This document shows, one piece after another, positions 29,946-36,380 of a stretch of DNA of 64,000 nucleotides (position 1 is its first letter; every line of letters starts with the position of its first letter). Where the stretch lies: NCBI GenBank assembly GCA_026004975.1, contig BPKE01000001.1:623788-687787 (forward strand). The letters are read 5' to 3'. Position numbers and translations under genes: made by a program. A model generated the notes under the pieces. It was not told the origin of the DNA. It did not search any database and worked only from the letters and a program-made list of their open reading frames with translations. The DNA is from Gammaproteobacteria bacterium (GTDB taxonomy: Bacteria > Pseudomonadota > Gammaproteobacteria > HTCC5015).

Positions 29946-31201
29946 ATGAGCGAGATCGAGATCGACGACGCACCCGTCCGCGCCGCGCTCGGCCGACTGC
30001 TCGAGCGCGTGGCCGACCCGCGGCCCGCGCTCGCCGACATCGGCGAGCTGCTGGTCGCCCGCACCCGCGAGCGCTTCGCCGCCGGATCGACGGCGGCCAG
30101 CGCCGCGTCCCATTCGGTGGGCTCACGCGGCCGCCCGAAACACAGCACGTCCAGGCCCAGCCGCTCCGCCCGCGCCCAGGGATCGGCCGCCTCCCAGGCC
30201 AGGCGGGCCTGCAAGCGCGCCCTGGCGGCGGCCAAGGCCCGCACGTCCGGCCCGCGCTCGGCCAGCGTCGCGAACGTTTCGCGCAGCACGCGCTCCAGCG
30301 CCGGCAAGACGCCCGGCGGCGCCGCCGCCTGCAACCAGGCCAGCGCCTGGTCGCTGTGGTTTTCCAACGCCAGTTGCAGAGCCCACACCGGCAGGCGCGC
30401 CGCCCGCAGCCGCACCGCCAGCAGCCCGGCCGGACCGTCCAGCAGCGCCAGGGCCAGCGCCCAGGCGGCCGCCGCCGGGTCGGCCGGCGGCGGCGCCGGT
30501 GCCAGCCAGGCCAGGCGCGCGCTCGGTCCCGACCGCCGCCAGCGGCCGCCGGCCGGGAACGGCGCCGGCGGCGCGCGCAGCAGCGGCGCCGCCGGCGGCA
30601 ACGCCGCGAGGGGGGCCGCCGCCGCACGCAACGCCGCCTCCGGCAACGGGCCGACCGCGCACAACAACAACCGCGCCGGATCCAACCGCGCGCCGTGGAA
30701 GGCCCGCAGCGCCGCCTCGTCGGCCGCCGCCAGGGCCCGCAGGCGGCCGTAGGCCGGTCGCGCCAGCGGGTGAGCTCCCCACAAGGCCCGGCGCAGGCCG
30801 CGCTCGAACGCCCGGTCCGGATCGGCGCGCTCGGCCGCCGCCTCGGCGGCGATCACCCGCCGCTCGGCCGCCAAGCCCGCCGCGTCCAGCGGCGGGTTCA
30901 AGAACCGCTCGACGAGTTCGCTCAACCCCGCCGCCGCCCGGTCGGCCGGCAACCAGGCCTGCAACCGCAGATGCTCGTAGCCGCTGCGGCCGTCGAGCTC
31001 GGCGGCGGCCGCCAGGGGCGAATCGGGCGCGGGCGGGCGCAGCAAGCAGTGCTCCAGCAGGTGCGTCCAACCGGCCCGGCCGTCGGCCTCCTCGCGCGTG
31101 CCGCAGAACCACCACAGGCCGACCGCCACGCCGTCCGCCGCGGCCCGCAGCCAGGCCAGCCGCAGCCCGTTGGGCAGCGCCTCGAAACACACCGCGCTCA
31201 T
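29915..31201 (-). CDS. M16-family zinc peptidase, C-terminus replaced by phage DNA
   Basis: The reading frame of 428 codons begins MSAVCFEALPNGLRLAWLRA. It contains the inverted zinc motif HLLEH (in GWTHLLEHCLLRPP) and the third ligand Glu in ERRVIAAEAAAER, as in M16 peptidases such as PqqF and pitrilysin. Native sequence ends near EWDAALAAVDPAA (about 30090), close to the end of the second M16 domain. The last 55-60 residues are antisense to the phage gpG fragment. A full-length relative would need perhaps 40-60 more residues, so activity is uncertain. The start overlaps the ABC ATPase stop (ATGA at 31198-31201), which places it last in the guanidine-riboswitch-controlled transporter operon. 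Its role there is unknown; no pqq biosynthesis genes are present. Confidence 0.75.
   Translation of the reverse strand: MSAVCFEALPNGLRLAWLRAAADGVAVGLWWFCGTREEADGRAGWTHLLEHCLLRPPAPDSPLAAAAELDGRSGYEHLRLQAWLPADRAAAGLSELVERFLNPPLDAAGLAAERRVIAAEAAAERADPDRAFERGLRRALWGAHPLARPAYGRLRALAAADEAALRAFHGARLDPARLLLCAVGPLPEAALRAAAAPLAALPPAAPLLRAPPAPFPAGGRWRRSGPSARLAWLAPAPPPADPAAAAWALALALLDGPAGLLAVRLRAARLPVWALQLALENHSDQALAWLQAAAPPGVLPALERVLRETFATLAERGPDVRALAAARARLQARLAWEAADPWARAERLGLDVLCFGRPREPTEWDAALAAVDPAAKRSRVRATSSSPMSASAGRGSATRSSSRPSAARTGASSISISLIPAPFLIHGH
29946..30087 (+). pseudogene. Mu gpG-like virion morphogenesis protein, N-terminal fragment
   Basis: An ATG preceded by AGGAAAGGAG opens MSEIEIDDAPVRAALGRLLE and reaches ADIGELLVARTRERFAAG, which matches the start of phage virion-morphogenesis (gpG/tail completion) proteins. 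The family normally continues with a TAPDG-like segment. Here the sequence passes into the antisense of the M16 peptidase gene near 30085, so only about 47 residues remain. Confidence 0.65.
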
Positions 31202-31992
31202 CCCGCACCGCCCAGGAACGCCTCGGTGCGCCGGCAACGCGCCGCCACCTGCTCGGTCTCGGCCGGCGTCCGCCGTCGGTCCAGCGGCAGATCGTAGGTG
31301 ATGGTCGCCCCGTAGGCGCCGGGCGCCTGCGGATCCAGGCGCACCTTGTCGAACACCAGCACCCGCGTGCCCAGGGCGAAGGCCTCCTGGATGTCGTGGG
31401 TGACCATGAACACGGTCATACCCAGGCGCCGCCACAGTCCCCCGACCAGCGCGTGCATATCGGCCCGCACGCCCGGATCCAGCGCACCGAACGGCTCGTC
31501 CAGCAGCAACAACCGCGGCGCCACCGCCAACGCCTGGGCGATGGCGAGGCGCTGCTGCATGCCGCCGGACAGCTGGGCCGGATAGCGCCGTGCCGCCGCG
31601 CCCAGGCCGACCTCCTCCAGCCAGCGGCGCGCCTCGGCGAGCAGCGCCCGCCGGCGACGACCGAAACAACGCCCCAGCCAACGGGCGCGGGCCAGCTCCA
31701 AGCCGACGGCGACGTTCTCCTCGGCGGTCAGATGCGGGAACACCGAGTAGCGCTGGAAGACCACGCCGCGGTCCGGTCCCGGCTCGGCCGGCAACGGCCG
31801 GCCGTCGAGCAGGACGCGGCCGCGCGTCGGGGTGAGCTCGCCGAGCAGGATGCGCAAGAAGCTGCTCTTGCCGCAGCCCGAGGCGCCGACGATGGTGCAG
31901 AAACTGCCGGCCTCCACGTCCAGGTCGATGCGTTCGAGCACCACCTGCTCGCCGAAGCACAGCCACAGGTTGCGGATCGACAACCAGGCCAT
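31198..31992 (-). CDS. ABC transporter ATPase, probable guanidine uptake
   Basis: A 264-residue ATPase of the TauB/SsuB class. Walker A (GASGCGKS), the signature LSGGMQQRLAIAQAL and Walker B (LLLLDEPFGALDP) are intact, and VTHDIQEAF follows. The ATG at 31992 is fixed by the adjacent permease gene (stop at 31995). The operon is headed by a guanidine-I riboswitch, and ABC systems of this class are a known group under that riboswitch, often annotated as urea transporters. Guanidinium import is therefore inferred. It overlaps the M16 gene by 4 bases. Confidence 0.9.
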   Translation of the reverse strand: MAWLSIRNLWLCFGEQVVLERIDLDVEAGSFCTIVGASGCGKSSFLRILLGELTPTRGRVLLDGRPLPAEPGPDRGVVFQRYSVFPHLTAEENVAVGLELARARWLGRCFGRRRRALLAEARRWLEEVGLGAAARRYPAQLSGGMQQRLAIAQALAVAPRLLLLDEPFGALDPGVRADMHALVGGLWRRLGMTVFMVTHDIQEAFALGTRVLVFDKVRLDPQAPGAYGATITYDLPLDRRRTPAETEQVAARCRRTEAFLGGAG

Positions 31993-31994
31993 GG

Positions 31995-32807
31995 CTAGGT
32001 CGCCCGCGCCCAGGGGAACAGGCGGTCCTTGGCCAGGCGCAAGGCCCAGTCCATCGCGTAGGCGAGCACGGTGATCCAGGCCACGTAGGGCAGGATCACG
32101 TCCATGGCCAGGTAAAGGCGCACCAGGAAAATGCGGTAACCGAGCCCCTCGGTGGCGGCGATCGCCTCGGCCGCGATCAAGAACAACCACGCCGACCCCA
32201 ACGCCAGCCGGACCGCGTCGATCAGGCGCGGCAGCGCCTGCGGCAGGACCACGCGGCAGACGATCTGCGCGGTGTTGGCGCCCAGGGTCTGGGCCTTGAT
32301 CAACTGCTCGGCCGGCAAGGCCTCGACCTGCAAGGCCAGGTCCCGGATCAGGAAGGGCGCGATGCCGATCGCGATCAAGGCGATCTTGGCGGTCTCCCCC
32401 AGCCCCAGCACGATGAACAGGATCGGCAGCACCGCCAGCGGCGGGATCATCGACAACACGGCGATGAACGGCGTGAGCGCCGCGCGCAGGTAGGGCAGCA
32501 GGCCGACGGCGACGCCGAACACCAGACCGATCAGCGCCGCCCAGCCCACCCCGCTGAGCAGGCGGCCGAGGCTGGCGGCGGTGTCCCGCCAGAACACGTA
32601 GCCGCCGCTGCGCCGGTCCGGCTCGAAGGCCAGGCGCCCGACCGCCTCGACCATCGCCGCCGGCGAAGGCAGCAACTTGTCGTCGGGGTTGGCCGCCAGG
32701 CGCCACTGCGAGGCCGTCAGGTACACCACCGCCGCGAGCAGGAACGGCAGCACCGCCAGCCCCGTGGCGGCGGCACGCGCCGGCCGCCGGTTGATCAACC
32801 GCGGCAT
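31995..32807 (-). CDS. ABC transporter permease, probable guanidine uptake
   Basis: A 270-residue inner-membrane permease of the BPD_transp_1 (TauC/SsuC) type with about six membrane helices. The EAA-loop region lies at KAQTLGANTAQIVCRVVLPQ (about residues 165-185), where it docks with the ATPase. It lies between the binding-protein gene (3 bases away) and the ATPase gene (2 bases away). The substrate assignment rests on the riboswitch of the operon. Confidence 0.9.
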   Translation of the reverse strand: MPRLINRRPARAAATGLAVLPFLLAAVVYLTASQWRLAANPDDKLLPSPAAMVEAVGRLAFEPDRRSGGYVFWRDTAASLGRLLSGVGWAALIGLVFGVAVGLLPYLRAALTPFIAVLSMIPPLAVLPILFIVLGLGETAKIALIAIGIAPFLIRDLALQVEALPAEQLIKAQTLGANTAQIVCRVVLPQALPRLIDAVRLALGSAWLFLIAAEAIAATEGLGYRIFLVRLYLAMDVILPYVAWITVLAYAMDWALRLAKDRLFPWARAT

Positions 32808-32810
32808 CGC

Positions 32811-33872
32811 TCACAACCCGCCGTCGGCGGCCATCTGCATGTAGCGGTCGGTGAAGCGCAGCTTGATGTTCTGCGCGTCGCCCAGCGTCCGCCCGCCGGG
32901 AAAGGCCATGCCCACCGCCTCGGCGCTCCGGGCGCCCTCGCCGAGCAGGCCGTGGTCGAAGGAAAAGGCCGCCACCTTGCGCATCGTGTCGATCAACTTC
33001 GGATCACGCGCAAACGCGGCCGCCTCGGCCGGATCGAAGAAAAAGCGCGTGGTCGCCAACTGCGCTTCGTAACCGGCCCGGTCGGTGCCGGCCGCCTTGC
33101 CCAGCGCCGCGCGCAGCGCCGCCCCGGCCTCGTCCTCCCGCGCGAGCACGCCCATGATCTCGTACCAGGCGCCGACCAGCGCCCTGCCGAAATCCGGGTT
33201 CTCCTCGAGCGCCCGGGTGTTCACCACCAACAAGTCGATGATCTCGCCGGGGATGTCGCTCGAGTCGAACACCAGATGGGCCTGGGGATGCCCGAGGATC
33301 TCGCCGAGCTGCGGATTCCAGGTCACCGCGGCTTCGACCTCGTCGGTGAAGAAAGCCGAGACGATGTCGGCGTCCGACACGTTCACCACCCGCACGTCCC
33401 GCTCGGCGAGCCCCACCGAGTCCAGCGCCCGCGCCAGCAAATAGTGCGACACCGACAGCTCGACCAGGTGCACGTCGCGGCCGCGGATGTCGGCCAGGCG
33501 GTCCGACCCCTTGAGCACGACGCCGTCGTTGCCGTTGGAGAAATCGCCGATGATCAGCGCGGTCGTGTCGACCCCGCCGGCCGCCGGGATGGTCAAGGCG
33601 TCCATATTGGTGGCGGTCACGCCGTCGAAGGCGCCGGCGGTGTACTGGTTGATCGACTCGATGTAGTCGTTGAGCTGCACGACCTCGATCTCCAGGCCGT
33701 AGCGCCTGGCCCATTTGTCGATGATCCGCGCCTCGGCGGCGTGATGCCAGGGCATCCAGCCGACGTAGATCGTCCAGGCGATGCGGAACGATTTTTTCGG
33801 TTCGGCCTGGCCGGCCGTGGCGAAAACGCTGGCGATGCACGCCAACAGAGCGCAAACGATGTGTCGCTTCAT
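32811..33872 (-). CDS. ABC transporter substrate-binding protein, probable guanidine uptake
   Basis: A 353-residue periplasmic binding protein of the NMT1/TauA class with a 22-residue signal peptide (MKRHIVCALLACIASVFATA). The mature part starts KKSFRIAWTIYVGWMPW, and IYVGWMPWHHA is typical of the urea-carboxylase/guanidine-associated group. ATG 33872 follows GGAGGG at good spacing. The preceding leader holds a guanidine-I riboswitch (34014-34102) and a sigma-54 promoter (34120-34135). Acting with the permease and ATPase it should capture guanidinium; urea or another guanidino compound is the alternative. Confidence 0.9.
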   Translation of the reverse strand: MKRHIVCALLACIASVFATAGQAEPKKSFRIAWTIYVGWMPWHHAAEARIIDKWARRYGLEIEVVQLNDYIESINQYTAGAFDGVTATNMDALTIPAAGGVDTTALIIGDFSNGNDGVVLKGSDRLADIRGRDVHLVELSVSHYLLARALDSVGLAERDVRVVNVSDADIVSAFFTDEVEAAVTWNPQLGEILGHPQAHLVFDSSDIPGEIIDLLVVNTRALEENPDFGRALVGAWYEIMGVLAREDEAGAALRAALGKAAGTDRAGYEAQLATTRFFFDPAEAAAFARDPKLIDTMRKVAAFSFDHGLLGEGARSAEAVGMAFPGGRTLGDAQNIKLRFTDRYMQMAADGGL

Positions 33873-34013
33873 GGCAAAACCCTCCGCGCGTCGAGGAACC
33901 GAAGGCCTCCCTGCGGGCGGGTTGCACCGAGCGGCCGAAGAAGCGGGCTCTTGGGTGGGCTCGCGGGACCTCGAGGGAAGCGCCCGCGGCGCCACGTCTC
34001 GCCGCTGCTGGGG

Positions 34014-34102
34014 CCTCCCGGGCTTTTGTCCCGCCGTGTACCCGCGCCGGGCGCGGGCGGCATCCCTTGGACCAGTCACCCCGGCGGGGCCGGAACCCTA
34101 GA
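34014..34102 (-). ncRNA. Guanidine-I (ykkC) riboswitch, transporter side
   Basis: On the minus strand the leader contains the ykkC core elements in order: CTAGGGTTCCGG, then GACTGGTCCAAG, a variable GC hairpin, and ACGGCGGGACAAAAGCCCGG followed by GAGG. These are the hallmark conserved stretches of the guanidine-I class. It lies 142 bases upstream of the binding-protein ATG and would control the ABC transporter and M16 operon. The expression platform is not clear by eye; no T-tract terminator is present. Confidence 0.92.
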
Positions 34103-34119
34103 TGCCACGCCCGATGGGC

Positions 34120-34135
34120 AGCAATCCCCGTGCCA
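34120..34135 (-). promoter_or_regulatory. Sigma-54 promoter, transporter side
   Basis: The minus strand reads TGGCACGGGGATTGCT, an exact match to TGGCACG-N4-TTGC[A/T] with the invariant GG and GC. The predicted start, about 34109, is some 8 bases before the riboswitch core. Confidence 0.88.
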
Positions 34136-34187
34136 CGCCCAGGGCGCGCGAATGCGGCCGCTCCCGCCCCTTTCCGCACATCAACGG

Positions 34188-34203
34188 TGCAACTCGTGGT
34201 GCA
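34188..34203. promoter_or_regulatory. NtrC-like activator dyad between the sigma-54 promoters
   Basis: TGCAACTCGTGGTGCA has TGCA ends and partial dyad symmetry and resembles, with imperfect spacing, the NtrC site (TGCACCA...TGGTGCA). Its centre lies about 87 bases upstream of the leftward and 107 bases upstream of the rightward predicted start, within the usual enhancer range. Confidence 0.4.
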
Positions 34204-34276
34204 AGCGCACCGAAATGGCGCGACGCGCGCCGCCATGGCACGCGCCGAAACGGCGGCCGGCCGCCTCCCGGCGCTT

Positions 34277-34292
34277 TGGCACGCCACTTGCC
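34277..34292 (+). promoter_or_regulatory. Sigma-54 promoter, hydrolase side
   Basis: TGGCACGCCACTTGCC matches the -24/-12 consensus TGGCACG-N4-TTGC. The predicted start, about 34303, lies about 11 bases before the riboswitch core. Confidence 0.88.
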
Positions 34293-34313
34293 TAGGGCCT
34301 CTCCACAGGACGA

Positions 34314-34408
34314 CTAGGGTTCCGGTTTCCCGCGGGGAAACGCCTGGTCCGAGGGTCGTCGGCCGGCCGCAGGCCGGCTACACGGCGGGACAAAAGCCCG
34401 GGAGGCTC
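34314..34408 (+). ncRNA. Guanidine-I (ykkC) riboswitch, hydrolase side
   Basis: The core elements CTAGGGTTCCGG, CCTGGTCCGAGGG and ACGGCGGGACAAAAGCCCGG appear in order with a GC hairpin between the second and third. CGGGAGGC at the 3' edge (34399-34406) is exactly complementary to GCCTCCCG at 34426-34433. This suggests an alternative helix that competes with the aptamer when guanidine is absent. The leader ends in TAGGAGG just before the hydrolase ATG (34491). Confidence 0.94.
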
Positions 34409-34490
34409 CGGCCGGCGCACCGGCGGCCTCCCGTCGTGTCGGTGCCCGGCCGCGTCGAAACCGCAGGCCACCTTTAGGAGGACACCGAGC

Positions 34491-35675
34491 ATGCGCCGTT
34501 CCAAGACCTTCCCGCTGACGGGCGCCGCGCGCGGCGACCACCACCACCCCTCTTTCGACAAGACCCAGTTGCACGGCTGGCGCTGCATGCACAAGGAGGC
34601 CGAGCTCGGCCACGAAGGCTGGCAGCGCGAGGTGGAGCACAACCTGCGCAACGGGCTGGAAGCCGCCGACAGCATCGAGGACCGCAGCATCTCCACCTTC
34701 GCCCGCGGCGAGCTGCCGCACTACGCCGGCATCAACACCTTCATGAAGGCGCCGTACTGCGAGAACATCCACGACGTCGGCCGCTACGACGCGGCCGTCG
34801 TCGGCGTGCCCTTCGACGGCGGCACCACCTACCGCCCCGGCACGCGCTTCGGGCCGCAGGCGATCCGTCGCATCTCCGCCCTGTATACGCCCTACAACTA
34901 CGAGATCGGCGTCGACCTGCGCGAGCAGATGACCCTGTGCGACGCCGGCGACGTGTTCACCATCCCGGCCAACATCGAGAAGACCTTCGACCAGATCAGC
35001 CGCGCCGTCGGCCACGTCTTCGCCAGCGGCGCGCTGCCCGTGATCCTCGGCGGCGACCATTCCATCGGCTTCGCCACGGTGCGCGGCATCGCCCAGCAGA
35101 CCGACCGCAAGATCGGCATCATCCACTTCGACCGCCACGCCGACATCCAGGAAAAAGACCTGGACGAGCGCATGCACACCACGCCGTGGTTCCACGCCAC
35201 CAACTTGCCCAACGTGCCGCCGCGCAACCTCGTCCAGGTGGGCATCGGCGGCTGGCAGGTGCCCCGCCAGGCGGTCGCCGAGGCGCGCCGGCGCGACACC
35301 ACCATCCTCACCATGCACGACGTGGAACGCCTCGGCCTGGACAAAGTCGCCGAGATCGCCCTGGAAACCGCCTGGGACGGCACCGACGCCGTCTACCTGA
35401 GCTTCGACATCGATTGCGTGGACGCCGGCTTCGTCCCCGGCACCGGCTGGCCCGAACCCGGCGGCTTTTTGCCGCGCGAAATCCTCTACCTGCTGGGGCT
35501 GGTGGCGCGCGAAGGACTCTGCGGCATGGAAGTCGTCGAGGTCTCGCCGCCCTACGACACCTCCGACATCACCGCCCTGCTGGCCGTCCGGGTGGTGGTC
35601 GAAGTGCTCGGCACGCTGGTCACCTACGGCAAATTGGGCGATCATCGGCGCATCATCCGCGGCTGGAGCGCCTGA
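34491..35675 (+). CDS. Guanidine hydrolase-type ureohydrolase (agmatinase family)
   Basis: A 394-residue enzyme of the arginase/agmatinase fold, about 80 residues longer at the N-terminus than agmatinase, as in the nickel-dependent guanidine hydrolase group (Sll1077/GdmH type). Metal-binding motifs are GGDHSIGF, HFDRHADIQ and SFDIDCVDAGFVPGTGWPEP. The last, with WPEP in place of the usual TPEP, and the N-terminal extension set it apart from ordinary agmatinases. The predicted reaction is guanidine plus water to urea and ammonia. A guanidine-I riboswitch and a NicO-like nickel transporter gene in the same operon support this. Agmatinase or another guanidino hydrolase remains possible. Confidence 0.85.
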   Translation: MRRSKTFPLTGAARGDHHHPSFDKTQLHGWRCMHKEAELGHEGWQREVEHNLRNGLEAADSIEDRSISTFARGELPHYAGINTFMKAPYCENIHDVGRYDAAVVGVPFDGGTTYRPGTRFGPQAIRRISALYTPYNYEIGVDLREQMTLCDAGDVFTIPANIEKTFDQISRAVGHVFASGALPVILGGDHSIGFATVRGIAQQTDRKIGIIHFDRHADIQEKDLDERMHTTPWFHATNLPNVPPRNLVQVGIGGWQVPRQAVAEARRRDTTILTMHDVERLGLDKVAEIALETAWDGTDAVYLSFDIDCVDAGFVPGTGWPEPGGFLPREILYLLGLVAREGLCGMEVVEVSPPYDTSDITALLAVRVVVEVLGTLVTYGKLGDHRRIIRGWSA

Positions 35676-35677
35676 CG

Positions 35678-36343
35678 ATGGACACCCTCGCCCTGGCGGC
35701 CGGCGCCGCCGCCCTCGGCGCCCTGCACGCCCTGGACGCCGACCACATCATGGCCGTCACCGTGCTCGCCGCCGGCGCCGGCCGGCGGCGCGCCCTGCGC
35801 TACGCCTTGCGCTGGGCCCTGGGCCACGCCCTGGCCCTGACCGCCCTGGCCCTGCCCGTGCTGTGGCTCGGCCGCGCCCTGCCCGAACGGCTCGCCGCCG
35901 CGGCCGAGACGGCCGTCGGCCTGACCCTGATCGCCCTGGGCGCCGCCACCCTATGGGCGCTGTGGCGCGGCCGCGTGCACCTGCACCGCCACCGGCACGA
36001 CGCGCTGCCCGAACACGCCCACTGGCACCGCCACGCACCGGGCGAAGACCACGACCGGCGCGCCCACCGCCATCGCCACACCCCGACCCTGGTCGGCCTG
36101 CTGCACGGCACGGCCGGCTCCGCGCCCCTGCTCGCCCTCCTGCCGATGAGCCTGCAGGCCAGCCCGGCCGCCGCGCTGCTCTACCTCTTGGCCTTCAGCC
36201 TGGGCGTGGCGCTGGCCATGGCCGCCTTCGGCGGCGCGCTCGGCGACGCCTGGCGGCGCCTCCCCCTGCACTGGGCCGCGCGCCTGCGCGCCCTGGTCGG
36301 CGCCGCCGCCATCGGCCTCGGGAGCCATTGGCTCTTGGCCTGA
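35678..36343 (+). CDS. NicO-like nickel/cobalt transporter
   Basis: A 221-residue membrane protein with about six helices and a cytosolic or periplasmic loop very rich in His (HLHRHRHDALPEHAHWHRHA, about residues 102-121, and more up to 140). The HALDADHIMAV segment near residues 18-28 is the metal-binding signature of Ni/Co transporters of the NicO/UreH type. It begins 2 bases after the hydrolase gene, so the likely role is nickel delivery for the guanidine hydrolase. Sequence alone does not show whether the ion is nickel or cobalt, or the direction of transport. Confidence 0.82.
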   Translation: MDTLALAAGAAALGALHALDADHIMAVTVLAAGAGRRRALRYALRWALGHALALTALALPVLWLGRALPERLAAAAETAVGLTLIALGAATLWALWRGRVHLHRHRHDALPEHAHWHRHAPGEDHDRRAHRHRHTPTLVGLLHGTAGSAPLLALLPMSLQASPAAALLYLLAFSLGVALAMAAFGGALGDAWRRLPLHWAARLRALVGAAAIGLGSHWLLA

Positions 36344-36380
36344 GCCGCGCGTCCGCGCGGCGCGGCCGACGCCGTCGGGC

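Larger units (their letters stand above)
29165..30090 (+). mobile_element. Internal fragment of a Mu-like prophage
   Basis: About 0.9 kb with visibly lower GC content than the surroundings carries, in the normal Mu-like order, the end of a head-morphogenesis gene (gpF/gp30 type) and the beginning of a virion-morphogenesis gene (gpG type). No transposase, phage ends (TG...CA) or target duplication is visible, so this is an internal scar and not an intact insertion. It truncates the host genes on both sides. A chimeric assembly join cannot be excluded. Confidence 0.75.
33873..34490. other. Divergent control region of the guanidine locus
   Basis: This 618-base region has no protein gene. Near mirror symmetry is visible: on each side, going outward from the centre, come a sigma-54 promoter, a guanidine-I riboswitch aptamer and a leader ending in a strong ribosome-binding site. 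A dyad that could bind an NtrC-type activator lies between the two promoters. The components are listed separately. Confidence 0.8.

Noticed and set aside
36344-36380. Terminator between the convergent transporter and receiver-protein genes
   Set aside because: A GC hairpin (GCCGCGCG...CGCGCGGC type) is present but no T-run follows on either strand.
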